Source of the DNA: Poindextera sp035604135
GTDB lineage: Bacteria > Pseudomonadota > Alphaproteobacteria > Caulobacterales > Caulobacteraceae
Assembly: GCA_035604135.1 (NCBI GenBank)
Contig: DATNJB010000077.1
Coordinates: 34,146-98,145 of the forward strand
DNA: 64,000 nt
Direction: 5' to 3'
The notes under the pieces: generated by a model
The model's database searches: none
Told to the model about the DNA's origin: nothing
The model's input: only the letters and a program-made list of their open reading frames with translations
In this document: piece after piece, positions 51,996 to 60,974 of the stretch
Layout: the number at the start of each line of letters is the position of its first letter
Position numbering within the stretch: the stretch's first letter is position 1
Position numbers and translations under genes: made by a program

Positions 51996-53090
51996 ATGCG
52001 AATCCTCTTGGCCACCGACGCCTGGGAGCCGCAGGTCAACGGCGTGGTGCGTACGCTGACGCGCACGGTGGCCGAATGCCGAGAGATGGGCCACGAGGTC
52101 GAGGTGATCTCGCCGGACCTGTTCAGGACCTTTCCGCTGCCGACCTATCCCGAGATCAAGCTCGCGGTCGGGGCCTACGAGCCGCTGCAGGAGCGGTTCA
52201 AGTCGTTCGAGCCGGAGGCGATCCACATCGCCACCGAAGGCCCGATCGGCTTTGCCGCGCGGCGCATCTGCCTCGATTGGAAGCTCCCGTTCACCACCAG
52301 CTACCACACCAAGTTCCCTGAATATGTCGCCGCGCGCCTGCCGCTGCCGGTGTCGGCCGGCTATGCCTACATGCGCTGGTTCCACAAGCCATCGGGGCGG
52401 CTGATGGTGGCCACGCCGACCATGCGCGACGAGCTGGCCAAGCACGGCTTCCGCAACATCTCGCCCTGGTCGAGGGGCGTCGACACCGAGCTGTTCCACC
52501 CCGCCAAGCGCGGGCGCCCCGATGTCTACGCCGGGATGACCCGCCCGATCTGGCTGAACGTCGGGCGGATCGCGGTCGAGAAGAACCTCGACGCCTTTCT
52601 CGACCTGGACCTGCCAGGGACGAAGGTGGTGGTCGGCGACGGCCCGCAGAAGGCGGCGCTGGAGGCCAAGCACCCAGACGCCGTCTTCCCCGGGCCCAAG
52701 TCGGGCGAGGAGCTGTCCGCCTACTTCGCCGGCGCCGACGTCTTCGTCTTCCCATCGCTGACCGACACCTTCGGCATGGTGATCCTGGAAGCCATGGCCT
52801 CCGGCACGCCGGTGGCGGCCTTCCCGGCCCCGGGCCCGGTCGACATCATCCCCAACTCCGGGGCCGGACGGGTGGCCGAGACGCTGACCGATGGCTTGCG
52901 CGAAGCCTGCCTTGAGTGCCTCGACCTCGACCGCGACGCCGTGCGCGCCTACGCCGAGCGCTTCTCATGGCGCGCCTCGGCCGACGAGTTCGTGCGCAAC
53001 CTGCAGCCCTATCCCGAGCCGGAAAAGACCCGCTTCTGGCGCCGCCTGCGCAGGCTTGCGCGCCTGCGCAGAAGGCCCGCGCAGGTCTAG
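51996..53090 (+). CDS. Glycosyltransferase family 1 (GT4-like)
   Basis: A 364-residue glycosyltransferase with two Rossmann-like domains. RILLATDAWEPQVNGVVRTL is the N-terminal acceptor domain; LNVGRIAVEKNLDAFLDLD and DVFVFPSLTDTFGMVILEAMASGTPVAAFP, here in part, form the nucleotide-sugar site, where the EX7E motif appears around TFGMVILEAMASG. It belongs to the group that mannosylates or glucosylates lipid acceptors. ATG 51996 is used; an earlier ATG at 51933 lies in repeat sequence. The phosphoesterase gene upstream is probably in the same operon. Repeat copy C follows. Confidence 0.9.
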   Translation: MRILLATDAWEPQVNGVVRTLTRTVAECREMGHEVEVISPDLFRTFPLPTYPEIKLAVGAYEPLQERFKSFEPEAIHIATEGPIGFAARRICLDWKLPFTTSYHTKFPEYVAARLPLPVSAGYAYMRWFHKPSGRLMVATPTMRDELAKHGFRNISPWSRGVDTELFHPAKRGRPDVYAGMTRPIWLNVGRIAVEKNLDAFLDLDLPGTKVVVGDGPQKAALEAKHPDAVFPGPKSGEELSAYFAGADVFVFPSLTDTFGMVILEAMASGTPVAAFPAPGPVDIIPNSGAGRVAETLTDGLREACLECLDLDRDAVRAYAERFSWRASADEFVRNLQPYPEPEKTRFWRRLRRLARLRRRPAQV

Positions 53091-53122
53091 CAATCCATAG
53101 CCAAAGGGCGGCGGCCGCCCAA

Positions 53123-53208
53123 TTTGACCGCCAAGCGCGCCAAGGATGCCAAGGGCGGCCGAACGTCACTGCCCAACTTGGCGATCTTGGCGTCCTTGGT
53201 GGTCGAAA
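53123..53208. repeat. Hairpin repeat element, copy C
   Basis: The left arm is TTTGACC followed by GCCAAGCGC, GCCAAGGAT, GCCAAGG (53130-53154). The right arm inverts to TTTCGACC, ACCAAGGAC, GCCAAGATC, GCCAAG. The 9-base period and outer ACC are the same as in copies A and D. It lies between the convergent glycosyltransferase and MFS genes. Confidence 0.85.
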
Positions 53209-53245
53209 AACGACGGCTCCGCTTCCGCGGAGCGAGGGGCTTGGC

Positions 53246-54790
53246 CTAATCCGCGGCGATCGGCTCGGCCGCCGGTGGGCCGGTGGGCTTGCGCAGGAGC
53301 AGAACCAGCGGGATCGCCGCCAGCGTGGTCAGGAACATCAGGTGGAAGACGTCGATGTAGGAGACCATCGCCGCCTGCGCCGTCACCTGGCCGTTCAGCC
53401 CCGCCATCGTCACAGGCGAGCTCATGGCGCCCACGCCGCCAAGCGCGGCGACGGCGTTCGGGTTCTCGGGGCTGATGCCTCCGGCCAGGCGGGCGTGGAC
53501 GATCTGACTGTTGCGGACGAAGGTCGCCTCCATGATCGAGATTCCGGCGCTGTTGCCGAGGTTCCGCACCAGCGTGAAGACGCCGGTGCCGTGCGTGCGC
53601 AGATCGGGCGCCAGCGTCGCAAAGGCCAGCACGGTCATTGGCGTGAAGACGAGGCCGGTGCCCAGCCCCTGCACGACGCCGGTCCAGACGATGGTCCATG
53701 AGTCCATCTGCAGGTTGAAGGTGCTCATGCCAAGGAACGAGGCCGAGAACAGCAAAAGCCCGCTGATGATCAGGATGCGCGCGTCGACGCGCCCGACCAG
53801 ACGGCCGGCGAACGCCATGGAGATCAGGCTGCCGATGCCGCGCGGCGCCGAGATCAGGCCGGCGGTCATCACCGGATAGCCGAGCAGGGTCTGGACCATC
53901 GACGGCAACAGCGCCAGCACCGAGAAGACGAGCAGCCCGATGGCCAGCCCCAACACCGTCGCGGCGGCGAAGTTGCGGTCCTTGAACAGCACCAGCGGCA
54001 CGAAGGGGTGGTCGGTGGTGAGCGAGTGGACGGCGAAGAGCACGAGCGCCAGTGCGGCCAGCCCCGCCTCGATCAGGATCTCCGGCGACTGGAACCAGTC
54101 GTTGTTCTCCCCCCGGTCGAGGCAGAGCTGGAAGGCGCCCAGCATCAGCGAGAGCAGGGCAAACCCCATGACGTCGAAGCGGACCCTGTGCCCTCGGTCC
54201 TCCTCATGCAGGAAGGTCCAGACGCCGATGGCGGCGAACACCCCCACCGGCAGGTTGATGTAGAACACCCAGCGCCAGCTGAAATTGTCGGTCAGCCAGC
54301 CGCCCAGGATCGGGCCGCATATGGGCGCGATCATGATCCCCATGCCCCAGATGGCCATGATCGGGCCGCGCTCTTCGTAGGGGTAAGCGTCGAGCATCAC
54401 CGCCTGCGACAACGGTGCCATCGCCGCCCCACAGGCCCCCTGCAGCACGCGGAAGAGGACGATCTGCTCGAGGTTCTGCGCCGCCCCGCAAGCCGCAGAG
54501 GCGACCGTGAAGCCGATGATCGAGAAGAGGAAGACCCGCTTGCGTCCGAACCGGCTGGCCAGCCAGCCGGTCGTCGGCGTCATGATCGCCGCGGCGATGA
54601 TGTAGGACGTCAGCACCCAGGTGATCTGGTCGGCCGAGGCGGACACCGAGCCCGCCATGTGCGGCAGCGCGACGTTGGCGATCGTCTGGTCGAGCACCGT
54701 CATGACCATCGCGCCCATGATGGAGATCATCATCATCGGGCGGTTCGGCGCGGGCTGATCCAGCAGGTGCGGCGCGACTTGGGCGGTCAT
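53246..54790 (-). CDS. DHA2 family MFS transporter (EmrB/QacA type)
   Basis: A 514-residue 14-helix drug:proton antiporter-like protein. The DHA2 signature TVLDQTIANVALPHMAGSV is in helix 1, GWLASRFGRKRVFLFSIIGF is motif A, and RVLQGACGAAMAPLSQAV is motif B; ANLPVGVFA-like text (INLPVGVFAAIG) is in helix 6. It starts 6 bp after the phnE stop on the same strand, so it probably belongs to the phn operon. Most relatives export toxic compounds or act with an EmrA-type partner, which is absent. A link with phosphonate uptake is unusual. Confidence 0.92.
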   Translation of the reverse strand: MTAQVAPHLLDQPAPNRPMMMISIMGAMVMTVLDQTIANVALPHMAGSVSASADQITWVLTSYIIAAAIMTPTTGWLASRFGRKRVFLFSIIGFTVASAACGAAQNLEQIVLFRVLQGACGAAMAPLSQAVMLDAYPYEERGPIMAIWGMGIMIAPICGPILGGWLTDNFSWRWVFYINLPVGVFAAIGVWTFLHEEDRGHRVRFDVMGFALLSLMLGAFQLCLDRGENNDWFQSPEILIEAGLAALALVLFAVHSLTTDHPFVPLVLFKDRNFAAATVLGLAIGLLVFSVLALLPSMVQTLLGYPVMTAGLISAPRGIGSLISMAFAGRLVGRVDARILIISGLLLFSASFLGMSTFNLQMDSWTIVWTGVVQGLGTGLVFTPMTVLAFATLAPDLRTHGTGVFTLVRNLGNSAGISIMEATFVRNSQIVHARLAGGISPENPNAVAALGGVGAMSSPVTMAGLNGQVTAQAAMVSYIDVFHLMFLTTLAAIPLVLLLRKPTGPPAAEPIAAD

Positions 54791-54796
54791 GGGCCC

Positions 54797-55597
54797 TCAG
54801 ATAAGCCGGCTGCGCATCGCCTGCGAGAGGAGATCTATGAGCGTCACCGCAACCACGATGACGATGACCATCGCCGCGACCTGGCTGAACTGGAACGCCT
54901 GCATCGCGCTGAACAGCAGTTGCCCGATGCCGCCGGCCCCGATGAAGCCCAGCACGGTGGCCGAGCGGGCATTCGATTCGAAGCGATAGAGGGCATAGCT
55001 GGTCCACAGCGGCGCGACCTGTGGGACCACGCCCCAGACGATCTCGTGCATCGGGGCCGCGCCGGTGGCTCGCACGCCCTCGATCGGACCCGGAGCGACG
55101 GTTTCGACCGCCTCGGAGAAGAGCTTGCCGAGCACCCCGCCGGTGTTGATCGCCAGCGCGAGCACGCCGGTGAGCGGGCCAAGGCCCACGGTCACGATGA
55201 ACGCCAGGCCGATGATCAGCTCAGGCAGCGAGCGCAGCACGTCCAGCAGGCGTCGAACGGGTTGCTGGATCCAGACCGGCGAGATGTTGCGCGCCGCCGC
55301 CAAGCCGAGCGGAATGGCGATGAAGACGGCGATGAACGTCCCCCACAGCGCCATCTGCACGGTCAGCCACATCTGGGCGATGTAGTCGGGCATGTCGCCC
55401 AGATCCGGGTGCGCGAAGGCCGCGAGCAGGTCGTGCAGGTTGCCCGAATTGGCCACGAGCATCGGCAGCCGGCGCAGGTTGACCGGGCCGACCGAGGCGA
55501 TCAGCACGACGGCGATGCCGCCCCATAGGACGAGGTCGATCAGCCGCTGGCGCAGCGGCCGAACCGGCGGCGGCGGGATCTGGGCTGCCGCGCTCAT
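54797..55597 (-). CDS. phnE: Phosphonate ABC transporter permease PhnE
   Basis: A 266-residue inner-membrane permease with about six helices. The ABC permease EAA-type motif is in ETVAPGPIEGVRATGAAPMHEIVWG, and PLGLAAARNISPVW with RSLPELIIGLAFIV are family marks. It forms the channel of a phosphonate (or phosphate ester) importer with PhnC and PhnD, encoded upstream on the same strand with ATGA-type overlaps. ATG 55597 is used. No phn C-P lyase genes are present nearby. Confidence 0.93.
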   Translation of the reverse strand: MSAAAQIPPPPVRPLRQRLIDLVLWGGIAVVLIASVGPVNLRRLPMLVANSGNLHDLLAAFAHPDLGDMPDYIAQMWLTVQMALWGTFIAVFIAIPLGLAAARNISPVWIQQPVRRLLDVLRSLPELIIGLAFIVTVGLGPLTGVLALAINTGGVLGKLFSEAVETVAPGPIEGVRATGAAPMHEIVWGVVPQVAPLWTSYALYRFESNARSATVLGFIGAGGIGQLLFSAMQAFQFSQVAAMVIVIVVAVTLIDLLSQAMRSRLI

Positions 55598-56568
55598 GCG
55601 GGCTGATGGGCGGCGATCTCCGCCATCACCGCGTCATAGGCGCGCTGGGCGGCGATGATCTTGGCCGGGTCGCCCGACTTCTTCGCCTCATAGAGCGCGT
55701 CGCTCGCGTCCATCTGCTTGACCGGATCGAGGTAGTCCGGCGCGGCGAGCGCGAAACCGCCGAACGTCAGCGCCCTGAGATTCGCCCGCTCGCGGTCGCC
55801 CTCGGGCCCCGGCGCCGCGCCATAGGTGAGGAAGAAGTCCTTGAGCTTGGCCTTGACCGTCGGGTCCATGTCCTGGCGGACGACGATGGACGACTCCGGC
55901 AGTGGCGGAGAGGTCCAGATCACCTGCACCTTGTCGGCGGTGGCTGGCTCGTCGCGGCGGGCGAACTGCAGCCCGACCGTGTTCATCGTGGCCACGTCGA
56001 CCACGCCGTTGGCGACCGCGAACAGGTTGGCCTGGTGAGTCGCCGAGCGCACGAGCTTGAAGCAGGTCTCCGGGTCGATGTTGCGCGGGATGAACAGATA
56101 GGCCATCGGCGCCAGGGTGCCGGAGGTCGAGCGCGGGTCGCCGATCCCGAAGGTGTAGCGCTTGCCGCACTTCAAGACGTCGTCGAGCGTGATGCCCGAG
56201 CCTTTCTTGGCCAGCAGGATCGACTCGTAGTCCTTTGCGCCCCCTTCATCGGTGATGCGGCCCAGAATCTCGCCGTCCGCCCGGCGGACGGCCTCGAGTG
56301 TCGGCAAGGCCGAGAACCAGCCGACCTGGACCTGGTTGAACCGCATCGCCTCGATCACGGCGGTGTAGCTGGAGGCGTAGTAGGCCTCGACCTTGAGGCC
56401 GGTCTTTCTCTGCAGGTCGTCGAGCACCGGCTGCCAACGCTTGCCCATCGTTCCCTGCTGCTCCGGCGACTCAAAGCCGAACTTGATCGTCTTGCTGTCG
56501 TCCGGGCCGCAACCGGCGAGCGCCAGCGCCGCCGCAGTCGCCGCGATCGCCAGCATCCAGCGCTTCAT
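55594..56568 (-). CDS. phnD: Phosphonate-binding lipoprotein PhnD
   Basis: A 324-residue substrate-binding protein of the PhnD family. A lipoprotein signal peptide ends at LALAGC (lipobox Cys at ~20), so it is membrane-anchored on the periplasmic face. AYYASSYTAVIEAMRFNQVQVGWFSALPTLEAV and GDPRSTSGTLAPMAYLF, quoted in pieces (SYTAVIEAMRFNQV, DPRSTSGTLAPM), match the 2-aminoethylphosphonate-type site. It supplies PhnE/PhnC. ATG 56568 overlaps the phnC stop by four bases. The exact substrate, phosphonate, phosphite or phosphate ester, is not certain. Confidence 0.93.
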   Translation of the reverse strand: MKRWMLAIAATAAALALAGCGPDDSKTIKFGFESPEQQGTMGKRWQPVLDDLQRKTGLKVEAYYASSYTAVIEAMRFNQVQVGWFSALPTLEAVRRADGEILGRITDEGGAKDYESILLAKKGSGITLDDVLKCGKRYTFGIGDPRSTSGTLAPMAYLFIPRNIDPETCFKLVRSATHQANLFAVANGVVDVATMNTVGLQFARRDEPATADKVQVIWTSPPLPESSIVVRQDMDPTVKAKLKDFFLTYGAAPGPEGDRERANLRALTFGGFALAAPDYLDPVKQMDASDALYEAKKSGDPAKIIAAQRAYDAVMAEIAAHQPA

Positions 56569-57359
56569 TGCGGCCGGTCCTCCAGGTAGGCGTCATCGAT
56601 CTCGGCGCCGTAGATTTCGGCCAGCCGCGCCGCATCCAGGCTCTCGCTCGGCCCGTCGAAGACCACGCGGCCCGCCTTCAGCGCCACCACGCGGCGGCAG
56701 TAGCGCAAGGCGTAGTCGACCTGATGCAGGGACACCACGACGGTCAGCCTTCGCTCGCGGTTCAGCTCGGCCAGCAGGTCCATCACGTGCCGGGCGGCGA
56801 CGGGATCGAGCGAGGCGACCGGCTCGTCGGCGAGGACCAACTCCGCCTCCTGCACCAGGGCGCGGGCGATGGCGGCCCGCTGCTGTTGCCCGCCGGAGAG
56901 GGTCGAGGCGCGCTGGCCCGCCTGGTCGGCGACGCCGACCCGAGCGAGCGCGGCCATCACCGCCGCCTTCTCGCCGGCCGACCACAGGCCCAGAAGGCCG
57001 CGCCAGAACGGCGTCCGGCCGAGCAGGCCGAGCGCGGCGTTGGTGAACAGGCTCAAGCGGCCGACCAGGTTGAACTGCTGGAACACCATGCCGATGCGCG
57101 CGCGGGTGCGGCGCACGTCATCGGACACCCGGCCGTCGCGCTGCACGACGACCCCGCAGGCCTCGACCGCGCCGTCGCCGCCGTCCAGCACGGTCAGGCC
57201 GTTGATGGCGCGCAGCAGCGTCGACTTGCCGGCGCCTGACGGACCGATCAGGCCGACCATCTCGCCCCTGGCGACGCGCAGCGTCACCCCGTCCAGCGCG
57301 CGCCGGGATCCGAACGTCTTGGCGGCCGCGCGAACCTCGATCGCCCCATCGAACGCCAT
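56565..57359 (-). CDS. phnC: Phosphonate ABC transporter ATP-binding protein PhnC
   Basis: A 264-residue ATPase. Walker A is GPSGAGKSTLLRAING, the Q-loop GMVFQQFNLVGRLS, the signature STLSGGQQQRAAIARAL, and Walker B VLADEPVASLDPVAARHVM. It powers PhnE/PhnD uptake. It is the first gene of the phnC-phnD-phnE-MFS unit and starts at ATG 57359. The 216-bp gap upstream, shared with the ornithine decarboxylase gene, does not show an obvious Pho box, so control by phosphate is not evident. Confidence 0.95.
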   Translation of the reverse strand: MAFDGAIEVRAAAKTFGSRRALDGVTLRVARGEMVGLIGPSGAGKSTLLRAINGLTVLDGGDGAVEACGVVVQRDGRVSDDVRRTRARIGMVFQQFNLVGRLSLFTNAALGLLGRTPFWRGLLGLWSAGEKAAVMAALARVGVADQAGQRASTLSGGQQQRAAIARALVQEAELVLADEPVASLDPVAARHVMDLLAELNRERRLTVVVSLHQVDYALRYCRRVVALKAGRVVFDGPSESLDAARLAEIYGAEIDDAYLEDRPQ

Positions 57360-57575
57360 CTCGCCCTCGGCCAGCCGACCCCTCAGGAGGCCCGCAATGG
57401 CCCAGCCATGCGAAACTTTCGTGGCGCCGGCAAGGGCCGCGCTTAGGGTCCCTTAACCGATAAGGCTTTACATCGCCGGGCGCAGACCCTATGTCGCGCG
57501 CTCCGGCGGACCCGAAGTCGAGAGAAGCGCTGCTAACGCCGGCCTGGGTTAACAATCTGCAGGGGGTTACGTGAA

Positions 57576-58817
57576 TTGCACACGTACCATTCGCCCCTGG
57601 ACCTGGTCCGTGAGCGGCCGCCGGAACGTCCTGTCGCACTCGTGCGACCAGACGCCCTGGCCGTAGCGGCGCACTGGTTCCAGAACAGCTTTAAAGGCGA
57701 CGTCTTCTACGCTCTCAAGGCGAACCCATCGCCGTGGGTGATCGAGACGCTCGTCGCCAACGGGATCAACGCCTTCGACGTCGCGTCGCTGGCCGAGATC
57801 GAGCTCGTCGCCGAGCATGCGCCCGGCGCGCGCATGGCCTTCATGCACCCGGTGAAGAGCCGGGCTGCGATCGCGGCCGCCTATTTCGACCATGGCGTGA
57901 GGACCTTCGTCTTCGACACCGAGGACGAGCTCGCCAAGATCCTCGACGCCAGCGGCGGAGCGAAAGACCTCAACCTGATCGTGCGGCTGGCCGCCTCGTC
58001 CGAGGGCGCGGCCTATCCGCTGGCCGGCAAGTTCGGCGTCGAGGCGCGCGAGGCGCCGGCGCTCCTGCTCGCCGCGCGGCGAGCGACCGACGAGCTGATG
58101 GGCGTGGCCTTCCATGTCGGCAGCCAGTGCATGCGGCCGACCGCCTTCCAGGCGGCGATGGCACAGGCTTCCCGCGCGCTCGTCCGCGCTGGCGTGTTCG
58201 CCGACGTTGTCGACGTGGGCGGCGGCTTCCCCTCGGTCTACCCGGGCATGGTCCCGCCCGAGCTCGGCTTCTACCGCGACGCCATCGACCGTGGCTTCGC
58301 CGAGATGATGGTGCATGAGACGACCGAGCTCTGGTGCGAGCCGGGCCGCGCGCTGGTGGCCGAGTGCACCTCGCTGCTGACCCGGGTCGAGCTTCGCAAG
58401 GGCGATGCGCTCTATCTGAACGACGGCTCCTATGGGGCCCTGTTCGACGCCGCCCACACCCGCTGGCCGTTCCCGGTCAAGCTGGTCCGCGACGGCGCGC
58501 CGACCGGGGCGCCGCTGAAGCCGTTCCGCTTCTACGGGCCGACGTGCGACTCCCTCGACCACATGCCGGGGCCGTTCTGGCTGCCGGACGACGTGGGCGA
58601 AGGCGACTTCGTCGAGATCGGCATGCTGGGCGCCTACGGCGTCGCCATGGCGACCCGCTTCAACGGCTACGGCGAGCTGGACGCCGCGATCGTCAACGAC
58701 GCGCCGATGGCTTCGATGTACGGGCTGGCGCCGCGCTCGATCCCGACGCCGCGCGTCGAGACCGACACAGTCGTCAAGCTGTCGCGCGCCCGTGGCAAGA
58801 GGCGCCGGCGTCGCTAG
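57576..58817 (+). CDS. Ornithine/lysine decarboxylase-like PLP enzyme (fold type III)
   Basis: A 413-residue group IV decarboxylase, most likely ornithine decarboxylase giving putrescine. The PLP lysine is in YALKANPSPWVIE. HVGSQCMRPTAFQ, VVDVGGGFPSVYPG and LWCEPGRALVAECTSLL carry the phosphate and glycine-loop motifs; the substrate-binding Cys-Asp of eukaryotic-type ODC is in YGPTCDSLDHMPG. The only fitting start is TTG 57576 with GGGGG upstream. The next gene is a deoxyhypusine synthase-like protein 23 bp downstream, so they are likely cotranscribed for polyamine synthesis. Confidence 0.92.
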   Translation: MHTYHSPLDLVRERPPERPVALVRPDALAVAAHWFQNSFKGDVFYALKANPSPWVIETLVANGINAFDVASLAEIELVAEHAPGARMAFMHPVKSRAAIAAAYFDHGVRTFVFDTEDELAKILDASGGAKDLNLIVRLAASSEGAAYPLAGKFGVEAREAPALLLAARRATDELMGVAFHVGSQCMRPTAFQAAMAQASRALVRAGVFADVVDVGGGFPSVYPGMVPPELGFYRDAIDRGFAEMMVHETTELWCEPGRALVAECTSLLTRVELRKGDALYLNDGSYGALFDAAHTRWPFPVKLVRDGAPTGAPLKPFRFYGPTCDSLDHMPGPFWLPDDVGEGDFVEIGMLGAYGVAMATRFNGYGELDAAIVNDAPMASMYGLAPRSIPTPRVETDTVVKLSRARGKRRRRR

Positions 58818-58840
58818 CGCCGCCGTTCCTGAGTCGAACC

Positions 58841-59881
58841 ATGACCAAGCCGAACACCAAGGCCGAGCTCTTGGCCAAGACCGTCGAGCACGTCGACATC
58901 ACTGCTTACGATGCGCGGCCGGTGATCGACGCCATGCGCGGCATGAGCTTCACCTCGCGCGATACGGCCCGCGCCGCCGACATCCTTTCGATGGCGATCG
59001 AGGACCCCGCCTGCTCGCCCTGGCTCACCCTCGCCGGGTCGACCAGCGCCGGCGGCTGCATGCACGTCTATCGCGACATGATCGCGACCGGCATGGCCGA
59101 CGTGGTGGTCGCCACGGGCGCCTCCATCGTCGACATGGATTTCTTCGAGGCGCTTGGCTTCAAGCACTACCAGGCCCAGTCCGACGTCGACGACCGCGAC
59201 CTGCGCGCCCTCTACATCGACCGCATCTACGACACGTACATCGACGAGGAAGAGCTGCAGGCCTGCGATGCGGCGATCAAGGAGATCGCCGATGCGCTGG
59301 AGCCCAAGCCCTATTCGTCGCGCGCCTTCATCCGCGAGATGGGCCGCTGGCTGGCAGACGGGCATGCGAGGAAGCCAGGCTCGCTCATCCAGACCGCGTT
59401 CGAAGAGGATGCGCCGATCTTCTGCCCGGCCTTCACCGACTCCTCGGCCGGGTTCGGTCTGGTCAAGCACCAGGTCGAGCGGATCAAGGTCGGGCGGCCC
59501 TACGTGACCATCGATGCGATCGCCGACTTCCGCGAGCTCACCGACGTGAAGATCGCCGCCAAGACCACCGGCCTCTTCATGGTTGGCGGCGGCGTGCCGA
59601 AGAACTTCGCCCAGGACACGGTCGTCTGCGCCGAGATTCTCGGGATCGACGCCGAGATGCACAAATACGCCGTGCAGATCACCGTGGCCGACGTCCGCGA
59701 CGGCGCCTGTTCGTCATCGACGCTGCGCGAGGCGCAGTCCTGGGGCAAGGTCGAGACCACCCACGAGCAGATGGTGTTCGCCGAAGCGACGACGGTCGTG
59801 CCGCTGATCGTCTCAGACGCCTACCACCGCGGCGGCTGGAAACGCCGCGAGAAACGCCGCTTCGCAAGGCTGTTCGCGTAG
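58841..59881 (+). CDS. Deoxyhypusine synthase family protein (probable homospermidine synthase-like)
   Basis: A 346-residue deoxyhypusine synthase homologue. SPWLTLAGSTSAGGCMHVYRDMI (in part: LAGSTSAGG) binds NAD, DSSAGFGLVKHQ is a substrate-site motif, and the catalytic lysine is in GGGVPKNFAQD. Bacteria lack eIF5A; related bacterial proteins make polyamines, such as homospermidine or N-carboxy derivatives. It follows the ornithine decarboxylase-type gene by 23 bp, so its aminobutyl donor or acceptor is probably spermidine or putrescine. ATG 58841 is used. Repeat copy D follows its stop. Confidence 0.9.
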   Translation: MTKPNTKAELLAKTVEHVDITAYDARPVIDAMRGMSFTSRDTARAADILSMAIEDPACSPWLTLAGSTSAGGCMHVYRDMIATGMADVVVATGASIVDMDFFEALGFKHYQAQSDVDDRDLRALYIDRIYDTYIDEEELQACDAAIKEIADALEPKPYSSRAFIREMGRWLADGHARKPGSLIQTAFEEDAPIFCPAFTDSSAGFGLVKHQVERIKVGRPYVTIDAIADFRELTDVKIAAKTTGLFMVGGGVPKNFAQDTVVCAEILGIDAEMHKYAVQITVADVRDGACSSSTLREAQSWGKVETTHEQMVFAEATTVVPLIVSDAYHRGGWKRREKRRFARLFA

Positions 59882-59916
59882 GCCCAGGCTGAAACCGGGC
59901 CTCCTGCGCTGATCGA

Positions 59917-60008
59917 TTCAACCACCAAGCACACCAAGCACACCAAGAGGTCGGAGAGGGCGCCGGCTCGGCGGCCAACCCCTGCCTCTTGGTGTGCTTG
60001 GTGGTGAA
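59917..60008. repeat. Hairpin repeat element, copy D
   Basis: The left arm is TTCAACC followed by three perfect 9-base units ACCAAGCAC, ACCAAGCAC, ACCAAGAGG (59923-59950, counting from the ACC). The right arm (59985-60008) inverts to TTCACC, ACCAAGCAC, ACCAAGAGG. It lies between the convergent deoxyhypusine synthase-like and hydrolase genes and is the most regular of the four copies. Confidence 0.9.
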
Positions 60009-60058
60009 ACAGCCTGAGTCGCCGCGTTCGCGGGGATTGGCGGCATTACGCGCGGACC

Positions 60059-60943
60059 CTACGGCGCTGGGGTGGTGATGGCTTCGCGGAGGCCGGCTGC
60101 GACCAGGTCGGGGCGCTCCATCGGCAGGAAGTGGGTCGTTTGCGGCACGGTCTCGACCAGGAGCCGGCCGCTGGCGACCAGCGGCGCGATGCGCTCGTCC
60201 AGCTGACAGGTCGAGGCCTTCTCGGCGCGCCAGATGTGGATCGGGCAGCGGCTCGCCTCGAACGCCACCCACGGATCGTGCGACTGCGAGGTGTAGTTCG
60301 AGACCTCCCACTCGGGCGCGCAGGCGAGTTCGACGGTCCCATCCGGCCGGTCGAGGAAGCCGTCCTGGACGTAGTCGTTGAGCATCGCCTCGGTCCAGTT
60401 GGTGAAGGCGCCGCGGCCCCGGTAGGAGTTGGCCACCTCCGCCCGGCTCGGGAAGACCCGCCGGCGGCGCATGGCGCCCGCGACCATCGGCGAGTCCATC
60501 GCCTCGCGCGGGATCGGGGCGGCCCGCAGGAGGATCACCGGGTCGAACAGCGCCAGCGCCCGCACCCGCTCTGGTCGCTCGGCGGCGCTGAACAGCGAAA
60601 GCGTGCCCCCCATGGAATGGCCAGCCAGCGCCACCGGCCCGAGGTCGAGGGCGTCGAGGAAGGCGATGAGGTCATCGCCCAGGTCGAGCCAGGTCTTGCG
60701 CGCCTCGGTCGGGGTCGGCGCGCGGGTGCGGCCGTGGCCGCGCAGGTCGATCGCCAGCAGGCGGAACTCCTGCGCGAGGGGCTGCAGGATCGTGCGATAG
60801 CTCCGCGCGTTGAACCCGTTGGCGTGGGTGAAGACCGCATCGACCGGTCGCGCGTCCGGACCGAAATCAAGGTATGCGAAGTCTCCGGCGCCGTTGGGGG
60901 TGTCGAGGCGCACGGTAGCGGTTCGCGGTTCGGGCATGCTCAT
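60059..60943 (-). CDS. Alpha/beta hydrolase
   Basis: A 294-residue alpha/beta hydrolase. THANGFNARSYRTIL is the oxyanion region, LAIDLRGHGRT the strand before the nucleophile elbow GHSMGGTLSLFSA, with Ser as the nucleophile, and the catalytic His is in TTHFLPMERPDLV; the Asp is probably in the cap-proximal strand PIHIWRAEKAS. A Met/Pro-rich start precedes the fold. It may be an esterase or a peroxidase; substrate unknown. ATG 60943 was chosen over a longer frame. It is divergent from the DUF488 gene, with 31 bp between the starts. Confidence 0.87.
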   Translation of the reverse strand: MSMPEPRTATVRLDTPNGAGDFAYLDFGPDARPVDAVFTHANGFNARSYRTILQPLAQEFRLLAIDLRGHGRTRAPTPTEARKTWLDLGDDLIAFLDALDLGPVALAGHSMGGTLSLFSAAERPERVRALALFDPVILLRAAPIPREAMDSPMVAGAMRRRRVFPSRAEVANSYRGRGAFTNWTEAMLNDYVQDGFLDRPDGTVELACAPEWEVSNYTSQSHDPWVAFEASRCPIHIWRAEKASTCQLDERIAPLVASGRLLVETVPQTTHFLPMERPDLVAAGLREAITTPAP

Positions 60944-60974
60944 GGCCGCGCTGCATAAGCGATGGAGGCCCGCG

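Noticed and set aside
57360..57575. Pho box upstream of phnC
   Set aside because: I looked for CTGTCAT-type direct repeats in both directions and found none that fit.
57541..57575. CtrA binding site upstream of the decarboxylase gene
   Set aside because: TTAAC and TTAC occur, but the spacing is ten rather than seven bases, so it does not fit TTAA-N7-TTAA.
59917..60008. CRISPR array from repeated 9-base units
   Set aside because: The units are directly adjacent and form a single hairpin; there are no spacers or 25-40-base direct repeats.
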